Positions 18,281-26,946 of a stretch of DNA of 64,000 nucleotides are shown one piece after another; the stretch's first letter is position 1, and each line of letters opens with the position of its first letter. The notes below the pieces were generated by a model. It was not told where the DNA came from and did not search any database. It saw only the letters and a list, made by a program, of their open reading frames with translations. The stretch lies in assembly GCF_024396695.1 (NCBI RefSeq), contig NZ_CP094359.1:2534001-2598000 (forward strand), written 5' to 3'. The stretch comes from Acidithiobacillus sp. YTS05 (GTDB taxonomy: Bacteria; Pseudomonadota; Gammaproteobacteria; Acidithiobacillales; Acidithiobacillaceae). The position numbers and the translations under genes were made by a program.

Positions 18281-19204
18281 CTACAAGCGGCGAATGCCGC
18301 GCAGTTCGCTGCTCGCACTGGCGCGAATCTCGCTCAGAAAGGCCTGTAGATGGGGCTGTTCACTTTGCCCCTGCAAAGTGGCTGCTTCCAGATTCTGCCA
18401 GAGTCCCCGCGGACCCAGGGGCAGGGCTCGTACATAACCGCGATCACCGTAGCTGCTCACCGCCCAGGCAGGCAAGGCGGCAATCCCCTGCCCGGAGGCC
18501 ACCAGCTGCAGGATGATGACCGTCAATTCCGCCTGCCGCCGTCGCCACGGCTGTACACCGGCGGGGTGCAAAAATTCCCGAAACAAGTCCAGGCGCCGGT
18601 CTTCCACCGGGTAGGTGATGACAGTCTCCTCGAGGAAATCCTCGGGCAGCAGAAAGGGGCGTTCGGCCAGGGGATGACGCGGGCTCAGCAGCGCCACCAC
18701 CTCGTAACTGAACAGGGCATGGCGCTCGATTTCGCCAGGCAGGGCCTCGGGGGCACTGAGAATGGCCAGGTCGGCCTGATAAGCGCGCAGCAGTTGCACC
18801 GGATCCTGCTGGAATCCGGAGGCGATATCCATCTCCACGTCGGGCCAACTGGCACGAAACTGGTCCATCGCGGGGGTCAGCCAGTCGAAACAGGTATGGC
18901 ACTCCACGGCGATACGCAATCGTCCCCCCCGCCCCGAGGCGAGCCGGCGCAGCTCCTCCTGGGTCCGCCGCAGGGCTGGCAGGACCTCCCGCGCCAGGGC
19001 ATAAAGCCGTTCCCCTGCCGGGCTGAGACGCAGGTTGTTGCCACTGTCGCGGTCAAAGATCTTGATCTCGAATTCATTTTCCAGGCCCCGGAGCTGGTGC
19101 GAGAGGGCCGACTGGGTCAGGTGCAGGCGCTGCGCCGCCGCGGCAATGCTGCCGTGTTGCAGAACGGCTTCGATGGTACGCAGCTGGCGAATCTCGATGG
19201 GCAT
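18281..19204 (-). CDS. LysR-type regulator, MetR-like
   Basis: 307 aa. N-terminal winged HTH (GSIAAAAQRLHLTQSALSHQ) and a LysR effector domain. The segment RIAVECHTCFDWLTPAMDQF closely follows MetR, the homocysteine-responsive activator of methionine genes, as do YPVEDRRLDLFREFLHPAG and GIAALPAWAV. AAAGG lies 6 nt before the ATG at 19204; a TTG extends the frame to 19222. Divergent from the Pho-type porin; whether it controls that gene is unknown. No met genes are nearby. Confidence 0.85.
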   Translation of the reverse strand: MPIEIRQLRTIEAVLQHGSIAAAAQRLHLTQSALSHQLRGLENEFEIKIFDRDSGNNLRLSPAGERLYALAREVLPALRRTQEELRRLASGRGGRLRIAVECHTCFDWLTPAMDQFRASWPDVEMDIASGFQQDPVQLLRAYQADLAILSAPEALPGEIERHALFSYEVVALLSPRHPLAERPFLLPEDFLEETVITYPVEDRRLDLFREFLHPAGVQPWRRRQAELTVIILQLVASGQGIAALPAWAVSSYGDRGYVRALPLGPRGLWQNLEAATLQGQSEQPHLQAFLSEIRASASSELRGIRRL

Positions 19205-19273
19205 GGACGACCTTTTGGTCAAGCTATTTGCAGATCATACGCCAGCTTGTCGCAGGAGGGCAGCCACCGACCG

Positions 19274-19329
19274 CTGTCACAAAAGTGTCATCAAAGGTTC
19301 ATAAAAGTGTCACAATTCCCTGCTATGAT
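19274..19329 (+). promoter_or_regulatory. Tandem Pho box plus -10 upstream of porin gene
   Basis: Four heptamers of the CTGTCAT type begin at 19274 (CTGTCAC), 19285 (GTGTCAT), 19296 (GGTTCAT) and 19307 (GTGTCAC), each separated by 4 bp, so exactly 11-bp phase. That is two adjacent PhoB boxes. A -10-like TATGAT at 19324-19329 starts 10 bp after the last repeat, where PhoB-activated promoters place it. It points to the porin start at 19449. Confidence 0.85.
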
Positions 19330-19448
19330 TCGATGCACAAGTCGATAGTGTAAAGAGCGTATGCAACTATCAAGAATACCTTCTCCTGTCGGAGAGGGGA
19401 TTCGATGGACCTCTTTGCAGTATCCACCAACTGTAGAGGGAGTTAACC

Positions 19449-20759
19449 ATGAAGAAGCGCTTCATTCTGGTGGCAATCGCCACCATTTCTGCCATTCCCG
19501 TCCTGGCCCAGGCCGATGAATCCACGGTTCTGCACGCCAAAAACGACGATTACAGCCTGATGTTGGGCGGGCGTATCCAGGCCGATTACGCCACCTACTT
19601 CAACAAGTCCTTCCTTGCCCCAAATGGTTCGGTCACCGACATGGGCGCCGCCGGCGCCATTCTGCGCCGGGCGCGCATCTTTACCGCCGGCAAGATCGGC
19701 GAAGACTGGAAATTCAAGTTCCAGTACGAATTCACCCAGACGGGGGGCGGTGCGGCAGGTTTCCGGGATGCCTACTTTGCCTACACCGGCCTGATGCCCG
19801 GCAACACCATCACCCTAGGCCAGGCCAAGACCTTCTTCACCATGGACCAGTTGAACAGCTCCAACGACAACGTCTTCATGGAGCGGCCGCTGCTGGAAGG
19901 CCTCGATACCTACGGCGACCGGCGCATGGGCCTCAAGATCACTCAGAGTGGCGAGAACTGGATGTTGGGTCTGGGCGGCTTCATGAACGCCCTGGATGAA
20001 AAGGTCTACACCAAATACAGTGGTGTCGCCCGAACTGCCTATACCAAAACGGAGACCGTCGCCAGCATCAGCAACAGCACCAGCAACCAGAGTGGCATCT
20101 ACACCATCTCCGGGCGTGCCACCTATGCCCCGTTGCACAGCTACGGCAACGACCTCTATTTTGGCGCCAACCTGAACTATACCGGCTTTGGTGACAAAAA
20201 CGCCGCCGCCTTCTACGGCACCCGCCCGGAAACCAGCGTGGCCGGCACCAAGCTCCTGGAAGCCTACGTCAGCAATCCCAGCAGCCAGTTCAACTATACC
20301 CTGGAAACTGCGGCCGTGGCCGGTCCCTTCTCGCTCGAAGGCGCCTATGTCGGCATGAATGTCTCCCGCAGCCTCGGGCTGCCCACCGCCAGCTTCAATG
20401 GCTACTACGTGCAGGCGAGCTACACCCTCACCGGCCAGCCGCGCAATTTCAAGCCGAAGCTCGGCGAGTTCCATTATCTGAAGGACATCGGCCCTGGTGG
20501 TGCCTGGGAAGTCGCTCTGCGCTATGACCGCCTCAACCTCAATGATGCCAATGCCGGCATCTATGGTGGCCGAGGGGATGCCATCACCGCCGGCATCAAC
20601 TGGTATGCCAACGAGCACGTCCGGCTGATGCTCGACTACAGCCACGGTCATGTGGACGGTATCCCCAGCACCCAGCCGGTTGGCGCCACCTGGTGGAACG
20701 ATCCGCGCTATAACAGCGACCTGAACATTCTGCAGTTCCGCGGGCAGTTCCTGTTCTGA
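19449..20759 (+). CDS. Phosphate-selective porin (OprP/OprO type)
   Basis: 436 aa outer-membrane channel. Signal peptide cleaved about residue 22 (VLAQADE). Family features are GGRIQADYA, the RRARI FTAGKIGEDWKFKFQYEF barrel start, GQAKTFFTMDQLNSS, WEVALRYDRLNL, the plug-side YANEHVRLMLDYSHG and a C-terminal Phe (FRGQFLF) for barrel assembly. OprP-like porins import inorganic phosphate under starvation, matching the tandem Pho box upstream. First gene of the cluster; followed by an intercistronic hairpin and a phytase-like gene. Confidence 0.9.
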   Translation: MKKRFILVAIATISAIPVLAQADESTVLHAKNDDYSLMLGGRIQADYATYFNKSFLAPNGSVTDMGAAGAILRRARIFTAGKIGEDWKFKFQYEFTQTGGGAAGFRDAYFAYTGLMPGNTITLGQAKTFFTMDQLNSSNDNVFMERPLLEGLDTYGDRRMGLKITQSGENWMLGLGGFMNALDEKVYTKYSGVARTAYTKTETVASISNSTSNQSGIYTISGRATYAPLHSYGNDLYFGANLNYTGFGDKNAAAFYGTRPETSVAGTKLLEAYVSNPSSQFNYTLETAAVAGPFSLEGAYVGMNVSRSLGLPTASFNGYYVQASYTLTGQPRNFKPKLGEFHYLKDIGPGGAWEVALRYDRLNLNDANAGIYGGRGDAITAGINWYANEHVRLMLDYSHGHVDGIPSTQPVGATWWNDPRYNSDLNILQFRGQFLF

Positions 20760-20769
20760 TGCCGTGCAT

Positions 20770-20789
20770 GGGGAGGGGGATCCCTCCCC
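20770..20789 (+). other. Intercistronic hairpin between porin and phytase-like gene
   Basis: GGGGAGGG / CCCTCCCC, an 8-bp perfect stem with a GGAT loop, lies between the porin stop and the next ribosome-binding site. No T-run follows, so it is not a standard terminator. It could shield the porin mRNA 3' end and lower expression of the next gene. Confidence 0.6.
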
Positions 20790-20801
20790 GAAGGAGAATT
20801 C

Positions 20802-22079
20802 ATGCGTAAATCTTCCCTGTTTGCGGCCTGCCTCGCCCTGTATGGCATGCACGCCAGCGCCCAGGAGCTCGCGGGCGAAGCCCTGCGCGCGCCCCTCGAT
20901 ACCGTCACCGTGGCTGGTCGGGAGCTGCATCTGAGCATCGGTCCAGGCAGTGGACTGACCCATGCCCACGGCTCAGCGTGGACTGACTTCTATGCCGTCA
21001 GCGATCGGGGTCCGAACATCCCCTGTGACGAGAGTGGCAAGGTGCTCGGCAAAGAAGTCTGTAGCAAATCTGAGGTGATCTTCCCCATTCCCGGTTATAC
21101 TCCCAGCATCTATCCCCTGCTGGTGCAAGCAGGTCAGGTAACCCTGCGCGGCGAGCCGATTCCGCTGCACGCGGCTAATGGCCAGAACTTCAGCGGCCTG
21201 CCGCCGGAGCTCCCTAAGGGCGAGAAGCCGCTGAATGGGCAACTCCAGCCCCTGCCATTCTCCCCCAACGGGGTCGATACCGAATGTATTTCCGCGCTGG
21301 CCCAGGGCGGTTTCTGGATCGGCGAGGAATATGGGCCCAGCCTGCTGCGGGTAGCAGCCAATGGCGTCGTACTGGAACGTTTGGTACCCAAGGGCACGGC
21401 AGCCTACTATCAGGGGAGCAGTGTCCCGGTGCGCGCTGTCCTGCCGCCGTTACTGGCCCGGCGCAAGCTCAACCGCGGTTTTGAAGGGATGGCCCTGGCG
21501 CCGGACCAGAAGCTGCTCTTCGTGGCCCTGCAAAGTCCCCTGGCTAATCCCGATGACGATACGGCGAAAAACTCCCGGATCGATCGGCTGATTACCCTGC
21601 ATCTCGATGCCGAGGGCAACTTTGCCGGAATGGCCGGTGGCTATGCCGTGGAATTTCCCAGGATTGAAGATTTTGCTCCAGGGGAAAAGCAGAAAGATCT
21701 CAAACTCTCGGCCATGAGTGCGGTGGATGATCATCGCGTGCTGCTGATGCTGCGCGCTGGCAACAAGGTCGCGGTCTACCTAGCCAACCTTGACGGTGCC
21801 ACTCGGCTGATCGGCACCGCTTGGGCCCGGCCGGATACCCACCCCAGCCTGGAAGAGCAAAATGATCTGGCCAAAGTCGGTATCCAGCCGCTTGCCCTGC
21901 AGCTGCTCTGGGAAAGCGACGATGCCTTTGGCAAGGGTCTGGGCAAGGTCGAAGGCATGAGCCTAGTGGACGGCAAGAGTCTGCTCTTCATCAGCGATAA
22001 TGACTTTGGCATCACGGGCGAAAAAAGCACGGTCTGGGAATATCCCCTGAGCGACGAGGCCCAGCGTCTATTGCACTGA
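20802..22079 (+). CDS. Secreted esterase-like protein of the phytase-like family
   Basis: 425 aa with signal peptide (cleavage after ASA-Q, about residue 20). The segment TDFYAVSDRGPN, then GVDTECIS, WIGEEYGPSLLRV, and NRGFEGMAL place it in the phytase-like esterase domain (PF13449-type beta-propeller), which releases phosphate or acts on phosphoesters in some members. GAAGGAG precedes the ATG. Position between two Pho-boxed porin genes argues for scavenging organic phosphate in the periplasm; the substrate is inferred, not seen. Confidence 0.8.
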   Translation: MRKSSLFAACLALYGMHASAQELAGEALRAPLDTVTVAGRELHLSIGPGSGLTHAHGSAWTDFYAVSDRGPNIPCDESGKVLGKEVCSKSEVIFPIPGYTPSIYPLLVQAGQVTLRGEPIPLHAANGQNFSGLPPELPKGEKPLNGQLQPLPFSPNGVDTECISALAQGGFWIGEEYGPSLLRVAANGVVLERLVPKGTAAYYQGSSVPVRAVLPPLLARRKLNRGFEGMALAPDQKLLFVALQSPLANPDDDTAKNSRIDRLITLHLDAEGNFAGMAGGYAVEFPRIEDFAPGEKQKDLKLSAMSAVDDHRVLLMLRAGNKVAVYLANLDGATRLIGTAWARPDTHPSLEEQNDLAKVGIQPLALQLLWESDDAFGKGLGKVEGMSLVDGKSLLFISDNDFGITGEKSTVWEYPLSDEAQRLLH

Positions 22080-22129
22080 GACCGCGGGGCGAAGCTCTCC
22101 TCTGGCATCGAAATGTCTTTTCGGATACA

Positions 22130-22185
22130 ACGTCACAAAAGATTCACGGAACTGTCATCATGCTGTCACATTCCGTTGTTATCAT
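22130..22185 (+). promoter_or_regulatory. Second tandem Pho box plus -10
   Basis: Heptamers begin at 22130 (ACGTCAC), 22141 (GATTCAC), 22152 (CTGTCAT) and 22163 (CTGTCAC), again exactly 11 bp apart. The last two with their CATG spacer are nearly consensus. A -10-like TATCAT lies about 10 bp downstream. Same architecture as the box at 19274, driving the OprD-like gene. Confidence 0.85.
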
Positions 22186-22221
22186 GCCGTTGTAGTAAAC
22201 ACACCGAAGAGGAGAATGCCC

Positions 22222-23565
22222 ATGTTGTTCAAGCACCGCGCCAACACCCTGGCAGTGCTGATGGCCCTGACCGGCTTCAGCGCTGTCGCCCACGCTGCCA
22301 GCAGCCATGACTCTCTGAAAAGCTTCATCATGGATAGCAAGGTCGATGGCCAGGTCCGCGCCTACTACTTCGATCGCTTCTTTGGCAAGAACGCCACCAA
22401 TCTCAGCGCCTTCTCGCTGGGCGGCTATATCAATGCCCACACCGCCTCCCTCGCCGGTTTCAGTGCCGATGTGGGTTTCTACACCGCCAACAGCCTCGGC
22501 GCCAACCGGGTGAACCCCGATGTCACCCTGATGGGTAAGGGTACGTCCATCAATGCCCTGGGCCAGGCCTACCTGCAATACGAAATTCCGCACGCCCTGC
22601 TGATTCGCGCCGGGAACCAAATCGTTAACACCCCTTGGGTGAACGGCTCCGACTCGCGCGTCATTCCCGCCACTTACCAAGGCGTCTTTGCCCAGGTCTC
22701 TCCCTACTGCGGATGGAATCTCTATGGCATGCGCATCTTCCGCTGGAAGAGCCGTACCTCCGCCGACTACTACCGGGATAACCTCTACTACAACACGGGC
22801 TTTGACGGTGATCCCATTTACGGTGGATCAGCTGTCGTTCCCAATACCGATACTGCCGCCAATGGCATTCTCGCCTTCGGCACCAGCTACAAGCGCTATG
22901 GCATCGATGCCCAGGCTTGGTACTACAACTTCTATCAGTTCACCCAGACGGTTTATGGTGATGCCCAATATACGCTGAAGACCGGCAGCGGCGTGGATCC
23001 CTTCCTGGGCGCACAGATCAACCGCGAGTGGGAAAGTAATAGTCTGCTGAACAACAGCTATGCCCCCGGAACCAAGCCCATCGACGGCTTCAAGGGCAAT
23101 GGGGTCAACAGCACCGCCTGGGGTGTGATCGGCGGTATCGACTACGACGGTGGCAGTGCGCTGCTCGGCAAGGGTCAGCTCTCCGCTGCCTATAATGAAA
23201 TCCTCTACCATCAGGGAGCCGTGGGTGGTGGCGCTATCGTCTCGCCTTACACCGTCGGTTACGCCACCGATCCGCTCTACACCACTTCCATGATCCGCGG
23301 TCTGGTGGAAATGGGGCCCGGGCACGGCTTCAAGATCAAGTGGACGCAGCACTTCCTGAGCAACCAGTTTCTCTTCATGACCGCCTATGCCCAATATCAC
23401 CTGCAGACGGCAGGCTACGCCAACGACATCTACGGCGACCTCACCTACTTCCCGCAGGGCTGGATCAAGGGTCTGTCCATCCGCGATCGCGTGGAAGTGG
23501 CGCACGGAGATCTGTCGACGGGTTATTTCATCTATAACCGCGTCATGCTGACCTACGACTTCTAA
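22222..23565 (+). CDS. Outer-membrane porin, OprD-like
   Basis: 447 aa. Signal peptide ends in VAHAASS. The mature N-terminus (SFIMDSKVDGQVRAYYFDRFF) follows the OprD-family opening. GGYINAHTASLAGFSADVGFYTAN and the RAGNQIVNTPWVNGSDSRVIPATYQG constriction stretch are typical of that family, and the protein ends in Phe (MLTYDF). OprD-like channels pass small charged solutes. The ATG at 22222 is 7 nt from AGGAG; the ATG at 22216 is too close. Under its own tandem Pho box. Confidence 0.82.
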   Translation: MLFKHRANTLAVLMALTGFSAVAHAASSHDSLKSFIMDSKVDGQVRAYYFDRFFGKNATNLSAFSLGGYINAHTASLAGFSADVGFYTANSLGANRVNPDVTLMGKGTSINALGQAYLQYEIPHALLIRAGNQIVNTPWVNGSDSRVIPATYQGVFAQVSPYCGWNLYGMRIFRWKSRTSADYYRDNLYYNTGFDGDPIYGGSAVVPNTDTAANGILAFGTSYKRYGIDAQAWYYNFYQFTQTVYGDAQYTLKTGSGVDPFLGAQINREWESNSLLNNSYAPGTKPIDGFKGNGVNSTAWGVIGGIDYDGGSALLGKGQLSAAYNEILYHQGAVGGGAIVSPYTVGYATDPLYTTSMIRGLVEMGPGHGFKIKWTQHFLSNQFLFMTAYAQYHLQTAGYANDIYGDLTYFPQGWIKGLSIRDRVEVAHGDLSTGYFIYNRVMLTYDF

Positions 23566-23573
23566 GACTTTAT

Positions 23574-23597
23574 GCCCTGCGACCGTGGTCGCAGGGC
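23574..23597 (+). other. Intercistronic hairpin after OprD-like gene
   Basis: GCCCTGCGAC / GTCGCAGGGC, a 10-bp perfect stem with CGTG loop, immediately after the porin stop and before the ribosome-binding site of the OmpA lipoprotein gene. No T-run. Same placement as the hairpin at 20770. Confidence 0.65.
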
Positions 23598-23616
23598 TTA
23601 CCGGGAGAAAAGAACC

Positions 23617-24165
23617 ATGCGCATTACCCATACCCTGCTACTCGCTGCCGTCCTCGTTTCTGCCGCCGGCTGTGCCGAGGCCCCCTTCTCTGGCTGTCCG
23701 GCGAAGACGGCGCCGGTCGCCACCCCCGCACCGGCGCCCGCACCCACTCCTGCTCCGATGCCGGCCCCCATTGCGCCGGTGCAGAAAACAATTCTGGAGA
23801 GCAAGCCGATCACCATCACCGGCATCAACTTCAAACTCAACTCCTACAAATTGCTCAGCCATGACATCCAGGTTCTGGATGAAGTGGCCGCCTTTGCCGA
23901 AAAGCATCCGGATGCGGTTCTGAACGTCAATGGCTACTGCAGCAAGGTTGGCTCCTACGCCTACAACCTGAAACTCTCGCAGCAGCGTGCCGAGAGTGTG
24001 GCACAGTACCTGGAGCAGCATGGCGTGGCCCGCGATCGCATGGTGCTCAAGGGACACTCCTACGAGGACCCCATCGCCAGCAATACCACGCCGCAGGGTC
24101 GCTTCCAGAACCAACGCGTGGAGATCAATTCCACGATCAAGGTGGAAAAGACCGTTACCGAGTAA
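23617..24165 (+). CDS. OmpA-family lipoprotein with Pro/Ala spacer
   Basis: 182 aa. Lipobox VSAAGC (Cys at 18), then a Pro/Ala repeat (about 31-55) that could span to the wall, then an OmpA domain (about 62-175) with VNGYCSKVGSYAYNLKLSQQRAESV and NQRVEI. The usual acidic residue of the diaminopimelate site reads Ser-Lys here. Start set by GGGAGAAA upstream of the ATG; the longer frame to 23572 lies in the hairpin. Last gene of the Pho cluster. Confidence 0.8.
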   Translation: MRITHTLLLAAVLVSAAGCAEAPFSGCPAKTAPVATPAPAPAPTPAPMPAPIAPVQKTILESKPITITGINFKLNSYKLLSHDIQVLDEVAAFAEKHPDAVLNVNGYCSKVGSYAYNLKLSQQRAESVAQYLEQHGVARDRMVLKGHSYEDPIASNTTPQGRFQNQRVEINSTIKVEKTVTE

Positions 24166-24228
24166 TTCGCGCACCAGCGCAAACGATTTCAACCCTGCAG
24201 TGCTTCGGCATTGCTCCTCCTCTGCCTC

Positions 24229-24252
24229 GCCCCGCTTCGTCGGGGCTTTTTT
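24229..24252 (+). terminator. Rho-independent terminator of the Pho cluster
   Basis: GCCCCG / CGGGGC stem with CTTCGT loop followed by six T (24247-24252). It ends rightward transcription from the OmpA lipoprotein gene and overlaps the last bases of the convergent ATPase gene. Confidence 0.88.
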
Positions 24253-26929
24253 ATGCCACCTTGCGGAGCAGGCGCTTTTCCAGCTCCACCAGGAAAAACA
24301 CCGCTACGGCAATGAGCAGGGCCAGGCCCCAGTGACGAGGTTGCAGTGGCACGGTCTGAAACACCCGCTGCAGGGGGGGCAAGTAGAGAAGGGCGAGCTG
24401 CAGCAGCAACAGCACTCCCAAGGCAATCCACGCGATGGGGTTGCTGAACAGTGTCGATCTCCGCCACGCCGAGCCCTGCAGGTGACGCACATTGAAAAGA
24501 TATAGCGCTTGACTCAGCACCAGGGTGGTCACCGCCATGCTGCGTGCCAACTCTGCAGGCATTCCCGCGGACAGTTCCGCGTAAAAGGTGGCCATGGTAG
24601 CGCCGCCGATACTTACGGATACGAGGGCGACCCGGAGCAGAAAACGCCAATCGAGGAAACTCTCCGCCGGGTTACGCGGCGGACGCTCCATGATTGCGGG
24701 CTCCGCCGGCTCGAAGGCCAGCGCGAGGGCCAGGGTGACGGCGATGACCAGATTGACCCACAGGATTTGCAGCGGCGTGAGCGGCAGTTGCAGGCCGGCG
24801 ATGATCGCTGCGAGCAGCACCAGACCCTGCGCACCATTGGTGGGCAGGATGAAGAGGATGGCCTTGCGCAGATTGTCATAAATCGCCCTACCCTCAGCGA
24901 CCGCTCGGGCAATACTGGCAAAGTTGTCATCCACGAGCACGAGGTCGGCAGCCTCCTTGGCGGCTTCACTGCCGCGCGCCCCCATGGCGATACCAACATC
25001 AGCACGTTTCAGAGCCGGGGCGTCGTTGACCCCATCTCCAGTCATCGCCACCACCTGACCGCGCGTCTGCAATGCCTCGACCAGACGCAATTTATGTTCC
25101 GGGCTGGTGCGGGCGAAGACCTGCGTCCGCAGGGCTACCGCCGGGAGATCGTCGGGGGCGATGCGATCGAGCTCCGTGCCGGTAAGTACCTGTGACTCTC
25201 CACCTGCAACAAGGCCCATTTCCCGGGCAATGGCCAACGCGGTACCGGCATGATCGCCGGTGATCATCTTTACCTGGATGCCGGCGCGACGACAGTCGCT
25301 GATGGCAGTGATGGCCTCCGGACGAGGCGGATCAACAATGCCGACCAAGGCCAGCAGCGTGAAGTTCTGCCCCAGACTATCGAGATCCAGGCTTTCCTGT
25401 TGCTGTCCATCGACATCACGTCGCGCCAAGGCCAAAACCCGCAAGCCCTGACTGGCCAAGTATTGATTTTCCCGTTCCCAGAAAGGGATGTCGATGGGCA
25501 GCGAGCTGCCATCGGCATCCAGCATGCTCCCACAACGCGCCAGAACCCGGTCAGGGGCACCTTTCAGCAAGATCCGCCGCTGCCCATCGGGCCGCTCTGT
25601 CAGCACCGCCATGAGCTTGTGCGCCGATTCAAAGGGAATACTGGCCAGACGCCGATACCCCTCGCCGGGAAAACCGGCCTTGGCGCTCAGGGCACGCAGG
25701 GCACCCTCTGTTGGCTCACCAATGATCTGCCAATTTCCACCTTCTTGCCGTAGCTGCGTATCGTTGGCGACGCTGGCGACTTCCAGGGCAGCGAAACGCG
25801 CCTTGTCGCCCGCCTCTGCGCCGGCAAGCTCGCCCTGCGGCGCATATCCCGTACCGCTAGCCTCATACCAGGATGCGTGGGTGCGCAGCCCACGGGCAAA
25901 CATCTCATTGCGGGTCAGCGTGCCCGTTTTATCGGTGCAGATGACAGTTACCGCACCCAAGGTCTCAATAGCGTGGAGATGGCGGGCGATGACCTGCCGG
26001 CGCGCCATGCGCTCCACGCCAATCGCCAGGGTGATGCTGAGGATGGCAGGCAAGCCCTCGGGGATGGCCGCCACGGCAAAACTGATGACCGCCAAAAAAA
26101 CCTCAAAGGGGGGCAGCAGTTGTCGTGCCAGGCCGATACCCGCCATCACCGTACTGAGTACCAGCACCAGCAGCGCCAGGGTTTTGCTGAAGCGTTGCAT
26201 CTGGCGGATCAACGGCGTCTGCAGGGTATTCGTCTCCTGCAACAGGCCCTGAATCTTGCCAAGCTCCGTCTGCGCGGCGATGGCCGTGACCACCGCCACG
26301 GCGCGTCCCGCCTGCACAAAGGTACCGGCGTACAGCATGCTGTGGCGATCACCAAGGGCAGCGTCGGCTTCTACCGGCACCGGCGATTTGTCGCTGGGCA
26401 ACGATTCGCCGGTGAGCAGCGATTCATCGACGCGCAGCCCCTGGGCCGAGAGGATGCGCAGATCGGCGGGCACCCGGTCGCCGGAGCGCAGCTGCACGAT
26501 ATCGCCGGGGACGAGCTTCTCGGCGTCGACGTTCTGCCATTCCCCCGCCCGCCGCACCTTGGCCTGCAGGCGCAGGATCTTGCGGATCGCCGCCAGGGCG
26601 TTCTCGGCCTTACCCTCTTGCAGGGTACCGATCAGGGCGTTGATCAACAGCACCGCCAGGATCACGGCACTATCGAGCAGGTGCCCGAGGAGCAAAGTGA
26701 CCACGAAGGCGGCAAGCAGGACATAGATGAGGGGATCGCGAAACTGTCGCAGAAAGCGCTGGGCCCAGTTTGGGGGAGCCTGGGTGGGGAGACGATTGGC
26801 ACCATACTGTTGTCGCCGCGCCGCGATTTCCTCGTGGCCCAGTCCTTCGGAGCGGCTGGCCAGTTGTCTCAGTACGCTATCGGCAGCGACAGCATGCGGG
26901 GTTGCGGACAGGATCTCCGGCTCGTTCAT
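24251..26929 (-). CDS. P-type cation ATPase (P2, Ca2+-type)
   Basis: 892 aa ion pump. Actuator motif LLTGES, PEGLPA in the ion-binding helix, phosphorylation motif DKTGT near 340, MTGDGVNDAPALKRADVG in the P domain, and C-terminal cation ATPase helices. The N-terminal cation domain (QYGANRLP) fits P2-type pumps, including Ca2+ and related transporters. Ion specificity cannot be read with certainty. Last gene of the leftward operon, 17 bp after waaF. Confidence 0.88.
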   Translation of the reverse strand: MNEPEILSATPHAVAADSVLRQLASRSEGLGHEEIAARRQQYGANRLPTQAPPNWAQRFLRQFRDPLIYVLLAAFVVTLLLGHLLDSAVILAVLLINALIGTLQEGKAENALAAIRKILRLQAKVRRAGEWQNVDAEKLVPGDIVQLRSGDRVPADLRILSAQGLRVDESLLTGESLPSDKSPVPVEADAALGDRHSMLYAGTFVQAGRAVAVVTAIAAQTELGKIQGLLQETNTLQTPLIRQMQRFSKTLALLVLVLSTVMAGIGLARQLLPPFEVFLAVISFAVAAIPEGLPAILSITLAIGVERMARRQVIARHLHAIETLGAVTVICTDKTGTLTRNEMFARGLRTHASWYEASGTGYAPQGELAGAEAGDKARFAALEVASVANDTQLRQEGGNWQIIGEPTEGALRALSAKAGFPGEGYRRLASIPFESAHKLMAVLTERPDGQRRILLKGAPDRVLARCGSMLDADGSSLPIDIPFWERENQYLASQGLRVLALARRDVDGQQQESLDLDSLGQNFTLLALVGIVDPPRPEAITAISDCRRAGIQVKMITGDHAGTALAIAREMGLVAGGESQVLTGTELDRIAPDDLPAVALRTQVFARTSPEHKLRLVEALQTRGQVVAMTGDGVNDAPALKRADVGIAMGARGSEAAKEAADLVLVDDNFASIARAVAEGRAIYDNLRKAILFILPTNGAQGLVLLAAIIAGLQLPLTPLQILWVNLVIAVTLALALAFEPAEPAIMERPPRNPAESFLDWRFLLRVALVSVSIGGATMATFYAELSAGMPAELARSMAVTTLVLSQALYLFNVRHLQGSAWRRSTLFSNPIAWIALGVLLLLQLALLYLPPLQRVFQTVPLQPRHWGLALLIAVAVFFLVELEKRLLRKVA

Positions 26930-26946
26930 CGCTCTTCAGGCTCCCT

